A DNA stretch of 32,040 nt from Tieghemiomyces parasiticus. Lineage: Eukaryota; Kickxellomycota; Dimargaritomycetes; Dimargaritales; Dimargaritaceae. Below the pieces are notes generated by a model. That model saw only the letters and a program-made list of their open reading frames with translations. It searched no databases and had not been told where the DNA came from. Made by a program: the position numbers and the translations under genes. The first letter of the stretch is position 1. Each line of letters starts with the position of its first letter. Where the stretch lies: contig JANBPT010000532.1 in NCBI GenBank assembly GCA_027575765.1, positions 1 to 32,040 of the forward strand. The letters run 5' to 3'. Below are positions 1 through 10,444 of the stretch, piece after piece.

Positions 1-1
1 G

Positions 2-130
2 TCACTCGACCCCCGGCGGACCACCGTGCGGTTCTTCCTTCTCGGCAAACCCGTCGCTGAGACCACTCAGCCCCTCCACGACCAACAGCTCCTGGCGGCC
101 CGTCTCATCCAGGCCCTTATTGCTTTGTAA
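2..130 (+). CDS. C-terminal end of an unidentified protein (partial gene)
   Basis: One frame is open from the left edge to a TAA at 128-130 and encodes 42 residues ending LIQALIAL. The stretch is GC-rich (about 60%), with mostly C or G at third positions like the confident genes here, while the sequence directly after the stop turns AT-rich, as expected for a 3' UTR. The visible peptide has an RTTVRFFLLGKPVAE segment followed by a predicted amphipathic helix (HDQQLLAARLIQALI). That is too little to place it in a family, so no function is given. The rest of the gene lies to the left of the window. Confidence 0.5.
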   Translation, partial: SLDPRRTTVRFFLLGKPVAETTQPLHDQQLLAARLIQALIAL

Positions 131-2221
131 ACACTGCCATATATTCTGAGTATTTTCATATCCTCCCTCAATACGCGTTTTTCTTCATACATCGGCACTA
201 TACTTGTACAATCCCCCATCGTTTTTTATTACCGCTGTTCATAATATAATTATGCGAGCCTCTCCACATACTTACTAGCGACTTGAGAGCCTCCACCCTA
301 TCACTCCATTTCTAAGCCCTTTACCCACACCCAATCCTTGGTATTCTAAATGGTGCCTACTATAACCACCACCATTATCATTGTCACTAACCTGATATGG
401 CTACCTTTGTTTCCCTGGCTGCCATTAATGCAGACTGTCGCGGGTAAAAACTACCTAGAGGAAAACCAAAGGTTAATAGCCAACGGAATAGGACCAAACT
501 AAAAAGGCCAACTGAAAGGGAACGTGTTAAATGTGACAATAGGTTTGTTTGGCGGGGGGTAGGTCTGTATCTATGTGATGAGTTGGCGAATCTAGGGTGT
601 TGTACAACATAGTAGGGAACCGTATTGTTAGTGAAGGGATGGATTGATAAGCATGGTCGCCTAGAATGGTCGCACCCCCTCCCCATGCACAAGCAGGCAG
701 ACACCCCACGGCTTCGCTTCACCCTCACTCAGCCACTCAAGTACCCGGCTAGAACCATAGGCCGATTCCACCACCTTATTACTACATCTCATCACCGCCT
801 CTTAGGCCAGTCCCTTTCAAACAATACTAGCCATACTTCCATCCGCTTCTGCCATTTCTCTACACTAGCACTTACTGGCAAGGCCAAAGTCTCCGGCCGC
901 TACCTTATATAAGGCACCAAGTTAAGCTCCAATATAGGTTAACCAACCCTCCTCTTTATTACTTGTATTGCTTGGCTTACGCTTCTACCTACCAGCATGA
1001 TAGTTTGGAAGAATGAAGTGGAGGAGAATTAGATTGTTTGTATAAACGGGTTTCTTGATGTTTGGTTTAAGATAATTGAAATACGATCATTTTGAAGGTG
1101 CATGCGCGCGACATATTGCAGTAAAGAATACAGGGGTTGAAGACACACACGGGCAATATTTCCGAGGTGAAAACCGCAACGAAATCGGAGGTGCACACGG
1201 GAGACGCTTCGATATGAAGGTAGTAGATAGAGTGATTAACTAATCAGCTTGTAACTTTTAACAAGTAATTGGGACTTGGCCCTTTATTTCTCGGGCCGGT
1301 TTGCGGCCGGGAAGAGGCGGTCGCCTCCGCGGAAACAGGACAGCCACCTTCCACGTTGATCAGGAAGGCGACGGTACATATGGAAAACACGAAGGTGATC
1401 CATAATTCTCAAACCCATCCCCGCGAGCAACCTAATCCACCTCCCGAACAATGAATGGTCCTGAGGTTGACCAGCAACACATACTTAAACTCCAACGACC
1501 CTCAACCCGAGGAGTTGAGATCGTGCTTGAAGCAAATACGCAATTTACTCTATAGTACACCCCTACTCATCCGTTACAAACCTACCAACTACATGTGAGA
1601 AAAGTTTCCAGCGTTCCTGATTTCCGCCAGTCACCACCGTGGCCTTTCTGCGACTGAGGATGGATCCGCCGTTACAAGCCGATTGCATTGTCCGGCTGCC
1701 CTTAACCTTCATTCCTCCGCAGCGACCGTATGGCCCTAATCATTTCAGTTCCCTGCATCCCCCAAGCGTCTACACTGGTCTGATTAAATGGCAGGGTCAT
1801 ACGCTAAACGGGATGTTTCATGTCAGCTGACGCTGCCGGCTCTCATAATAAATGCTGCGGAAACCAGGGTACTGGCCATAAGCAATACCCTATGGTATAG
1901 CCTACCCCAGGAATCCCAAACTCGCGTGGGAAGAGGTGTCGAGAGTGCATGTCGCTGCCAACATTAACAAAAATAGCATACTACCAAAAGAGTGCACCAT
2001 TGCTACGATTATGATGATCTGATGAGGCAGGGTCCTGCCAATATAAGGGCGAGCCTGTGCCCACCCGGGCCTGCACCTGCCCACTTCTCTCTTCCCTTCG
2101 CTTGCTACCCAACAACGGCGTCTCTATTATGTGCCATCCTACGGCTATGATTCCAAATTAAGCCGCCAATACCCCCAGCCTACCTGTCTAAAGAAAGGCA
2201 TTTAAATTTCATACATCGGCC
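131..2221. other. Intergenic spacer, no gene supported
   Basis: About 2.1 kb without a convincing gene. The first 1.2 kb is AT-rich and the open frames on both strands are short, with no coding-like codon use or recognisable motif. A TATATAAG-like box near 904-911 is followed only by an 11-codon frame starting at 998. The right end should hold the promoter and leader of the ABC transporter at 2222. Confidence 0.5.
2039..2047 (+). promoter_or_regulatory. Possible TATA box of the ABC transporter gene
   Basis: An AATATAAGG element lies about 175 bp upstream of the ATG at 2222, followed by a C/T-rich stretch (about 2080-2110) of the kind seen before fungal transcription starts. Position and sequence are the only evidence. 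Confidence 0.3.
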
Positions 2222-4951
2222 ATGGCCACACTAAGGCAGGGCATGGGCCTTGTCGCTCTCATACCACCACTACTCACCAATGCCGCCATTGTCATCCATC
2301 AGTGTCGTTTCGTCCGCGCCCAAACCGCTCCGGCCTACCAAAACCAGCCAGTGGCACCGAAGGGGTTCGAAGGGATCCCGTACCCGACCGTCTCCGACAG
2401 TGTCAAGGTAGAGATTGGGTTTAGACTCGATATCCACCAGCGTATGGCCATCCTGGTTGGCCTGGTGGCTCACGTTCTACTGGGCTTCGGTGCTGGATTC
2501 ATGCTGTACACTGGGGATCCGGCCTTGTCCGCTCACCAGCCTGCCTTGGTTGCCATTTCGTCTGGGGCACTAGGTGCCCTCAGCCTAGTCGTGTTCACGT
2601 TTCGACGCTACAGTGCCCGCCCCGCGTCCCGGTCCTTCGACCAGGCCGTCTGGCTGTACAATTTATCCTGCCGCTGCCAGTCCTGGACCCGCTTCTGGGC
2701 CGTGCAGCTTGCCCTGACCGCCCTCGGTGCCGTCGCCGCCGTCATGAGCCTGAGCGGGGCCCTTTCCAGTGGTATATCGAACCATGGGTACATAGCCACC
2801 GCGACCGGCATTCTACCCTTACTCGGACCAGGCACCGGCCTACTCCTCAATTTCCACTTCCACGTCGCCTACAGAGTCCCCATTATCACAGCCTGGCTCC
2901 CCATCATATTCGACCCTGTCCCCCACCCTGTCTCCCGGTTCATACTGCGCCTCAGTGGCCTCCAGCCGTTTGATGCCAACTTCACTGCCCTGGACTTTCC
3001 CTGGACCAGCCCGCCCACGGGGTTCACCGTTTCGATATCCGATAGCCTTCGGTCCAGAGTGAGGGAATCCAACCAATCCGATCTCATCAAAAACTCACTC
3101 CGGTTCTTTTGCTTACTTTCACCGATAGAGGACCCCGTGGAAGACCACCCCCTCCTGCCGTCACGCGATCTCAGCATTTATAACACTGGTGCGTGGTTCC
3201 GCTTGATTGCTAAGGCCTGGTCCCCCAGTCGGCGGGCCTTGGCCACGCTGGCCCTTGCCTGCGTCACCTTTGCCGGCCTGAGCTACGTCGAGGACCTTGA
3301 AGTCCGGCTCAAGAGGTCCTTCAAAGTTGCCCTTCACAACCTGCCTCCCCAGCCCTATGAGGTGTTCCTGTACCTGTACCTTCCGCAGCTGATGTTGGAA
3401 TACATTTGCAAGCCTATGTACGACCACTTCACTTCCCGGGCGACGGCCGCGCTCACAACCAGTGTCGCTGTATTGGTACACGACCGTCACTGCTGGTTCA
3501 GTACCCATTCGTCCAAGGCCATTGATCATCACTACTACCTTGCTAGTTGTAGATATGCATTGCAGCAGTTACAAGCCACTATTTTTTGGCGTAGCGGAGA
3601 TGTGGTAAGTTTGGTCCTGCAGCTGGCAGTGGCTTATAACTTAATTGGTGGTATCGCCCTAGTGATTGTCCTAGCCTTTGCCTTGTGTTGCATGGCATTT
3701 CATCATTTCGGCCGCTACTATACCAGATATTTGGGTTTTTTTGTTGACACAGATTATGATCATCTGGATGTGCTCGTTTATGAGCGGGCAAGAGAGATGT
3801 CATTTATTTCCCGGAGTGTTGCCAACATGTACGAGTACCAAGTGATAGAATCGGCGGCTACCTGTCCACCATCCACCGTCCTTCAGGACGCTCATAGGGC
3901 GCTGAATTTCTTTGAGTCCCTCCTCAAGAGTGTGTATTTCTACGTCTGGGCTGCTACCTGTGTCCTTCACCTCGACCAAGGCATCACTCCGGTGCAGTGT
4001 CTGGTAGCCATACCGCTTTTTCCCACCATCTCCGCCCAAACGACTGCAATTGTGAAGGCGGCTTTTAACCCGGCCTGCGGATATAGCTCTCTGATGCAGA
4101 AGGTCGCTAACCTAGAGCAGCCCCCGGACCAGCCCGATCCGACCGACCCCGAACCTGTGACTTGGACCACCGGCCCCGCTATACATTTCAACAGCGTCAC
4201 CTTCTCCTACAATAAGCAAGGGCCGCCCACTCTCGACGGGATCAACCTCACCGTCCCGGCCGGCAAAACCACCGCCATCGTGGGCCGCAGCGGCAGCGGC
4301 AAGTCCTCCCTCGTCAATCTATTAATCCGCAAGCATGATCCATCCGAGGGCCACATCCTCATCGGTGACCAGGATATCCGTCGTATCCGCCAATACGACC
4401 TGCGAACGCGAATTGCGACCGTCAGTCAAAATAGTCAGCCCGTGGGCCAAACCGTAGGTGAGGTGGTTGGCTACGGCCGAGCCGGCCAAGGTACGCTGGC
4501 TGACCTCGCTGAGGTAGAGGAGGCCCTCCGCGTGGTGGGTCTGCACGACAAGGTTGCCGAGTGCCAGGAAGGACTGGAGGCTCCGATGGGCGGGGGAAGT
4601 AGCCAGTGGAGTGGAGGTGACAAGCAACGTCTCCTCCTGGCCCGCGCCATCATCAAGAACGCCCCGGTGGTCATCCTCGACGAGGCCACCTCCGCCATGG
4701 ATTCTGCCACGGAGACCGCCGTCATGGAAGCACTGAAGGGCCGGTTCGATGCCGCCCAGACCGTTCTGGTCATCGCCCACCGCCTGTCCACTGTCCGCTA
4801 CGCCGACCAGATCGTCGTCATGGACGCCGGTCGAATCGTCGGCATTGGTACCCACGAGGAACTCTTGGCCTGCGGTGGCCTCTACCACGAAATGTGGACC
4901 AAGTACACCACACCCATGGGTGCGGCCGATACCGTCGAACTTTCTACCTAA
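2222..4951 (+). CDS. ABC half-transporter, ABCB6/HMT1/ATM-like (TMD0-TMD-NBD), 909 aa
   Basis: An intronless frame starting at ATG 2222 and ending at TAA 4949-4951. The N-terminal half has many hydrophobic segments: an early block at about residues 75-260, like the extra TMD0 of ABCB6/HMT1, and a core transmembrane block at about 335-620. The C-terminal nucleotide-binding domain is complete: Walker A GRSGSGKS (688-695), a Q-loop in TVSQNSQ, signature WSGGDKQR (796-803), Walker B VVILDE (D820, E821), D-loop SAMD and switch histidine H853 in VIAHRLSTV. The order TMD-NBD with one NBD means a half-transporter that must dimerise. Relatives in this branch sit in vacuolar or mitochondrial membranes and move metal- or thiol-linked substrates or porphyrins; substrate and location here are not known. 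Oddities: Trp in place of Leu in LSGGx, and a transmembrane block from about 438 to 620 that is diverged and much more AT-rich in its codons than the rest. A GTAAGT at 3605 is read as codons because the frame stays open. Confidence 0.87.
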   Translation: MATLRQGMGLVALIPPLLTNAAIVIHQCRFVRAQTAPAYQNQPVAPKGFEGIPYPTVSDSVKVEIGFRLDIHQRMAILVGLVAHVLLGFGAGFMLYTGDPALSAHQPALVAISSGALGALSLVVFTFRRYSARPASRSFDQAVWLYNLSCRCQSWTRFWAVQLALTALGAVAAVMSLSGALSSGISNHGYIATATGILPLLGPGTGLLLNFHFHVAYRVPIITAWLPIIFDPVPHPVSRFILRLSGLQPFDANFTALDFPWTSPPTGFTVSISDSLRSRVRESNQSDLIKNSLRFFCLLSPIEDPVEDHPLLPSRDLSIYNTGAWFRLIAKAWSPSRRALATLALACVTFAGLSYVEDLEVRLKRSFKVALHNLPPQPYEVFLYLYLPQLMLEYICKPMYDHFTSRATAALTTSVAVLVHDRHCWFSTHSSKAIDHHYYLASCRYALQQLQATIFWRSGDVVSLVLQLAVAYNLIGGIALVIVLAFALCCMAFHHFGRYYTRYLGFFVDTDYDHLDVLVYERAREMSFISRSVANMYEYQVIESAATCPPSTVLQDAHRALNFFESLLKSVYFYVWAATCVLHLDQGITPVQCLVAIPLFPTISAQTTAIVKAAFNPACGYSSLMQKVANLEQPPDQPDPTDPEPVTWTTGPAIHFNSVTFSYNKQGPPTLDGINLTVPAGKTTAIVGRSGSGKSSLVNLLIRKHDPSEGHILIGDQDIRRIRQYDLRTRIATVSQNSQPVGQTVGEVVGYGRAGQGTLADLAEVEEALRVVGLHDKVAECQEGLEAPMGGGSSQWSGGDKQRLLLARAIIKNAPVVILDEATSAMDSATETAVMEALKGRFDAAQTVLVIAHRLSTVRYADQIVVMDAGRIVGIGTHEELLACGGLYHEMWTKYTTPMGAADTVELST

Positions 4952-5906
4952 TCCCCCCCCCTGGATATTCCCTGTGGGCTGCACCTCAGCGCCTGCCGAT
5001 CGAAAGGGCTGGGTTTTTTTTTCTATTTTCGTGGCGGGAACCTGTGCCAGGCAGTCTGCAGGACCGGCCATTTCTGTACGGCATTGCCCCTATCGAACGA
5101 CAAACCTAGCTAGTTCCGCTGCAACCTTTTTTTGATTGCTTTGTTTTGTATTAGAACCACACCCATTGAATACACTATTTAACCCGTCATTCACGGCATG
5201 GCTTAACGATACGATGTTTTCTGGGGTACCACATTACAAGGCGACGCTGTTCATTTGTAATCATAACCCCTTTAGCGTTGGAAGAATCGGGCGTGATAAG
5301 GCCTGTAATGGTGTTCAGTGGGTTGCTGCTAATAGGGACTGGCGAGTGTGGGGGTCGTAGCAGGCTTACCTGAGGGCGGACGAATGGGAGCAGGGCGTGG
5401 AGGCGTGGGCAAGGTGCTACGACTGCCCGATGGTATATATTATATTTTAGTAGACGAAGAGCGAATCATGGAGGAGGGCCGGGGCCTGGATTGATACACC
5501 TGTTGGCCAGCTGTTGTGCAGCAAATTGGAGAATTTAGCGTGTTGTTTCTGTCAGTGCCTTGTCCCGCCTTGCACTGTTTTCCTGGACTTCTCCTAGCCC
5601 AGCTAAGTAGCCGCTACGAATGATGCTGGCTAGCATTCAAGTATAGAATATATGTTGGTGGCTATTCAATAGTTGACAGCTATCATCCAATCTACAAACT
5701 CCAAATCGTCTTCAAAGTTGAAAGCTTTTTTTGGTTTAGGTTTAGTAAATTAACCACTACAACAGTAAGGGCGTATGGTTCTTCCACTGAGCCGTAGGAA
5801 TGGTACCGGCTTTGAACAGGGAAGGGGCCACCAATGGAGCAGCAATCAGGGCCCAATTAGGGATGCTTCAACCGGGCTCATTTGCCTTAATTTCATTTCA
5901 TGACTC
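4952..5906. other. Intergenic spacer between convergent genes
   Basis: The ABC transporter (+) and the decarboxylase-like gene (-) converge here, so the stretch should hold two 3' UTRs and their termination signals. It contains T-rich runs (5015-5030, 5125-5150) and a frame of 74 codons at 5136-5360 with AT-rich, non-coding-like codons. No gene is supported. Confidence 0.5.
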
Positions 5907-7664
5907 TCACATTTGCATTTTCTCGGCCAGTTTCAGAATGGCCTGGACCTGAGTCTCCGTGGCTCCCACATTGATAGCACCTTGTAGGTGGCCTTTCAGA
6001 AGCTTAGGAATGTTACGTGTTGCGAGTACCGCAATGGCAATTAGCTCAGTCTCAATTTCGGTGATCAGCTTGCACGGCGTGTACACGGCCCCGTAGACCA
6101 CTACGTATGTATATTATATGGGTAGATGGAGCAGTAGGGAAGGGGGGTGAAGATAACCATAATTTACAATGCCAGTGAAAGATTGGCCATCCATAACAGC
6201 GTGAGTTAGCTTATCTGTCATTGGCTGGCTACTTGGCACCGCATTTTGGCCTATGCCATGTGGCACTAGGCGTTCGCACTTACTGTCGATGGAAAATTGG
6301 CATATGTCAGGGTAGGCACGCTCCATAATTCTGATCATGCCTTCAGCTGTAATTTTCGCGGTCGATGTGGTAGGGTAAGGTCACATTGAGAATAATTAGC
6401 CCGTTCCAGGCATATGTCGCAATAGGTCGTACCCGCTGAATACTAGGAAAATGGGGACTTTCCTCATACTCCAACTCTGCAGCCTACCAAACTTGGCGTT
6501 ACTAGCTGGTATTAAAACCAGGGGTGAAGCGGCGTGTCCCAATCACAGTTACCGCTTACCTTTATCACCATAGACGCGGTTGAATAGAGCTCGACCGCTT
6601 CTCTGACGCTCCTCAAGGTACAGAGACGCATTTGGATAACTCATGGGATCACGTTCACTAGTAGAGGTAAAACATAAATGAGACACAAATCAGACCGTGG
6701 GGTGTACGTTAGAAGCACCGAAATGGCTAACGAGTGTCTGTACCGTGTAGCTTAATCCTTTTCTCAGCCTCAAGTTGCTACAGGCCAAATTAAGCGGCTT
6801 GTGTGAACGGGCGCTACTATATTTTGGCCATTTACCACTTACGCGCTCACAGTTTTAGGGAGTCGTTTGAAGAGCTTGGGTGGAATAGCGTCCATGACGA
6901 CATCCAGGGTGTTGATGACCTATGGTGGTGGAAAAGCAAGGGATAGGAAAGGGGTAGCGATATAGCATAAGCTGCATTATCTAGTATTATAAAACTATGA
7001 CATAGCTGCCTTGTGCCGATTCTAGACACACGATTAGCATGTGGCTCATGCCGTTGGTTAATCGGGATGATTCCGTAATTCTGTAATTGTATCCTTTTAG
7101 ACTCAATGGGTATCCTACCTGTGGGCCGCCAATGTAGGGGAACGATTTGAAGAGAGCTTCTCTCGTACGCTGGATGAGACGAATCTGAGCCGATAGGATC
7201 ACTTCAGATGTGTCGCAAAAGGATATCTGAGTAGACTGAGTACTGCACTCGATGGCTGCCAGTTCGTCCAAAATCAGTTTACTGACCACTTCAGGTTGGT
7301 TGAGGGTTGTATAAATGATAGCCTGTAAACCCAGGTAAAGGAGTCGTGTGGGGGAGGCCCTGCAAGAGCGGTTAGTTGTGAGACCTGAGCCGTATTCGAG
7401 GGGGGGTGCTATAGCGTGGGACTAATGGTAAGCCTTCCCAGATACCAAAGTGCGGTGGACTGTCCAAACTACCTGTAGAAGAGGGCATAGGTCGGCCCCT
7501 AGGGCCTGTCTCGCTTCATCCGCCATGGACGAATAGAAAGGAGTGAGTCGGTTATGTGAAGTAGAGGAAAGGGATTGGGCCGAAAAATGTGCAGTAGGTA
7601 TAACGTAGCTGTTAAACGAGGTTTGCCAAGAGCGTGTGCGGGGGCCGCAACCTTGATATACCAT
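5907..7664 (-). CDS. Carboxymuconolactone decarboxylase-like (AhpD-fold) protein, six exons, 275 aa
   Basis: Spliced minus-strand model: exons 7473-7664, 7119-7322, 6843-6919, 6560-6657, 6284-6346, 5907-6100. Introns are 150-213 bp with GTAGTT, GTAGGA, GTAAGT, GTAAGC and GTAAGT donors and AG acceptors. Phases close at every junction and the total is 828 nt. The protein reads like fungal CMD-family proteins: an N-terminal LTPFYSS...LNQPEVV segment, a central RSGRALFNRVYGDKAEGM stretch that spans two splice junctions, and a C-terminal helical CMD segment with ELIAIAVLAT and KGHLQGAINVGAT. The CxxC of AhpD peroxidases is absent, so peroxidase activity is unlikely. Yeast Pxp2 is a peroxisomal member of this superfamily, but the C-terminus here (EKMQM) is not a PTS1. 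Start: ATG 7664 keeps the LTPFY segment and gives 46 residues with no acidic residue, compatible with organelle targeting. ATG 7526 would give 229 aa. Confidence 0.75.
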
Positions 7665-10444
7665 AGCCTTGGTGCGAAGGGGAGGGGTTATTTAATTGCG
7701 GACTGGGGCTCCCCAATCCCCACCCCTCCCACTCCCACGTCAGTATACAGCATGCTATTTATGCACACTTCCTGTACTGAGCCAAGTAGGCCACATGTTA
7801 CCGAAAGGTCGACGCTTCGGCCCTCTCCCCCAGTCCACATATGCTACGACAATCATCAGGTAGATTGAGTTGTACAGGCGCCAAGCGAATTTATTTTATT
7901 CTAGTCAGCGATATTTCCAATCGCCGATGACAACTGTGTAATACCTAGAGGTGGCCAGTGTGGTAGGCGAGACCCCCGAGGAGTGGTTTATTGCAAAGAA
8001 AGCAAGATAATGACAAGGGAAAGGTAAATAATATTAGTAGTTAGGTTGGTGGGCTTATATACCCGAGAATGCGTGGGAGATTGGGTCTTTGCCGGGGTCT
8101 CGATAGTTAGTCATGAAGGGCTCCGGGTGCATTGCCCTGGCCAATCGTAGGTGTTGGTGCGGCGGTGCCTGTTCCTGTGTGGCGTTGTGGTGGCTTGCAG
8201 GGTTCTGCGGAGTGTCGGCATTTGGACACCGACAGCCAGTCTTTCCAATAAAATTAGCTACCAAAGCCTGGTGTGGTCCGGCTAATTAAGATACTGCGTC
8301 AGGTTGAGCTTTATTAAAGACGGGATCACCTAGGGAGGGCCAGCGAGGCCAAACGGTAGCAAGTTAGAGGACTTGGTAAACGGATGGTAAAAGCGGAGGG
8401 CACGGGATGCTGTGAGGACAAGGTTGAGTGGAATAAATAAAACGAATGAATACTGAAGAGAAGAGAGATGGGTCGGGGACTTCCCCCGGCCCTTTTCTTT
8501 ACCCTCTGCATATCGCTGTTGTCTATCTTAGCCTAGTAGCTGGTGGAGCGTAGGGGTTGAGGACAAGAAAGGGGCGGTATTAGAGAGGTCGGTCCTTGGG
8601 GGCCACCCCCTGTATCTCTCCGCCACAAACGCCAGCGTATTGTATTCCTTCCGATCACAATTATGGTATGGAGTTCGGTGGCGGTAATAATGTGAAACGA
8701 CGTAAAGAAGAGCATAAAGAAAACACGGCAAAAAAAGGCGGAAGAACAGCGAAGGCATGATACCATAGAAAAAGGCCAATCGTGTCATGATTGAAGGAAT
8801 GCAAGACAAAACTTCGATCCACTCGGCTTATAGTTTTCGTACTAATAATCCGGGCGAGATGTCGCAGTTCCCAATGCTACCATAAAGCGGAGATTATTCC
8901 GATTACATATGTGTTAAAGGCAGGGAATATAAATGGCCATGCTTAAGGAATACTACGTTTGCGTTGGACCGGGGTTTACTATATGAGATCTGGCGATTTG
9001 TCCTTGCAAGAGGTCACCAGGCCAACCATTACAGCATGTCACAAAACGGTATGTCTAATAAAATACTAACTCTAGAAGCTATAGCCCCCAGTTGCTTGCA
9101 CCGGACGGTATGGTGTCCGGCATTGGCTCCGCTGCGGCTGGACCCACACTCAACGGGCCACTGGTCGGCTCTGCGGCACGTTCTTTCGTATAAGAACACA
9201 GCGCCACTCCAACTCAGCTTTGCACGTAGGTCATACAACCTGGTACATGCCGCGATTACTCCGGCTGGGAGGTCTCGATAATATCTTGTCGAAAGAGGAT
9301 TTGACTGCAGGCGATGGTAAGCGTAGACCGCTGTAGCTGAGGAGACGACCGGGCAGCCCCTCGGTCTAAGGCCACGGCCTTCCTGATGGAATCCCTTCAG
9401 CAAGGTTTCCTTCACGAACCACCACACTGACATGATCAGGAAGGTAGCGGCTTGCCGACTTCGGAGGCGAACTCCGCTGGAACCTGGGTCCGCCCCGTAA
9501 TGGAGGAACCCCCGGAACCAGACCCCTCAAGCCACAGCTAACGGTTGCTCATCATCCGCAACGTGCCCATGGTTAATGCGGGCGAATTCCCCGTAGCTAT
9601 TTACTCGTTAAGCGCGGAATCGATGCCTAGTTCTCCTTGGCTAGCTTGCCAAAACGACCCACCCTCGGTCTTCATATTCTCTGCCTCCTTCTCTCGGACC
9701 CCTCATTCCGTTGCACCGATCAACCAGGCCACTGACTTGGCCGGAGGGAGGTCACAAGGTATACGCTCTTAGACGTACACAAACCAGGCCCCAGGGGGTA
9801 TGATAAGGGCTAATCGAAGTACAGGATTGTGGTCGTCCACAGCAGCGGCCAGAGGTTGTGCCACCAGACGCACCTATAACGCCATTATCCAACGCACCAG
9901 TAACGGCCGCCCTTATCTCCAGTTCTCAACCGGTAGTCACTTGCATTATCGCACTTGAAAGCTTACGCCCAACCATGGTGGCCCCGGCCTTAACTACCGT
10001 CCGTACTCTTCCTACACTCGCCAACTGACACCAACCGATTTACTCTGCCGACCGACCTCCACCTTCCGGCTCTCGCCTAAACCGCTACCCTCCTCTCTTC
10101 ACTTGCAAGGGTACTCAATTTGACCAGGACTCCGAGCTATACCAAGTCCGCACGTCACATTCAAGACTCCGGACTAGCGGCCTCAATAAACCACCATCCT
10201 TACCATCATCGCGCACGTTTACCGTTCGTTTCATTGGCCCTTGTTCACCAGTACCCCAAGCACGGACTCGGATTTACGCATATAAGAAAAAAAAATAAAG
10301 AAGGGGGCCTGGTCCCAAAAGGGAAAGGGCCAGAATGGATCCAGAAAACGAAGGGACTGGAAGATCTCGCCGGCCGCAACCTGCCAGCGGACTCCCCTCG
10401 CGCCCTAAGGGCGACGGGAAGCGCCACCGCCTGCGCCGACGCAT
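7665..10444. other. Long spacer, no gene firmly supported; a few suggestive open stretches
   Basis: About 2.8 kb. It should contain the promoter of the decarboxylase-like gene on its left and the 3' end of the 190-aa gene on its right. Open stretches exist on both strands (minus 8055-8285, plus 8983-9193, minus 9029-9433), but none has a recognisable motif and I could not build a gene with normal 130-200 bp introns. Many of the longest frames begin with TTG rather than ATG. No tRNA-like box A/box B pair was seen. Confidence 0.45.

Noticed and set aside
3605..3625. GTAAGT followed by CCTGCAG inside the ABC gene, considered as an intron
   Set aside because: The interval is too short for an intron and the frame stays open through it with hydrophobic residues fitting a membrane helix.
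4322..5071. 249-codon minus-strand frame opposite the ABC nucleotide-binding domain
   Set aside because: It is a shadow of the conserved NBD codons and has no independent support.
8730..8830. Box B-like CTTCGATCC, considered as a tRNA gene
   Set aside because: No matching box A or cloverleaf can be drawn in the preceding 80 bases.
9029..9433. 134-codon minus-strand frame
   Set aside because: No family motif, mixed codon use and an overlapping competing signal on the other strand.
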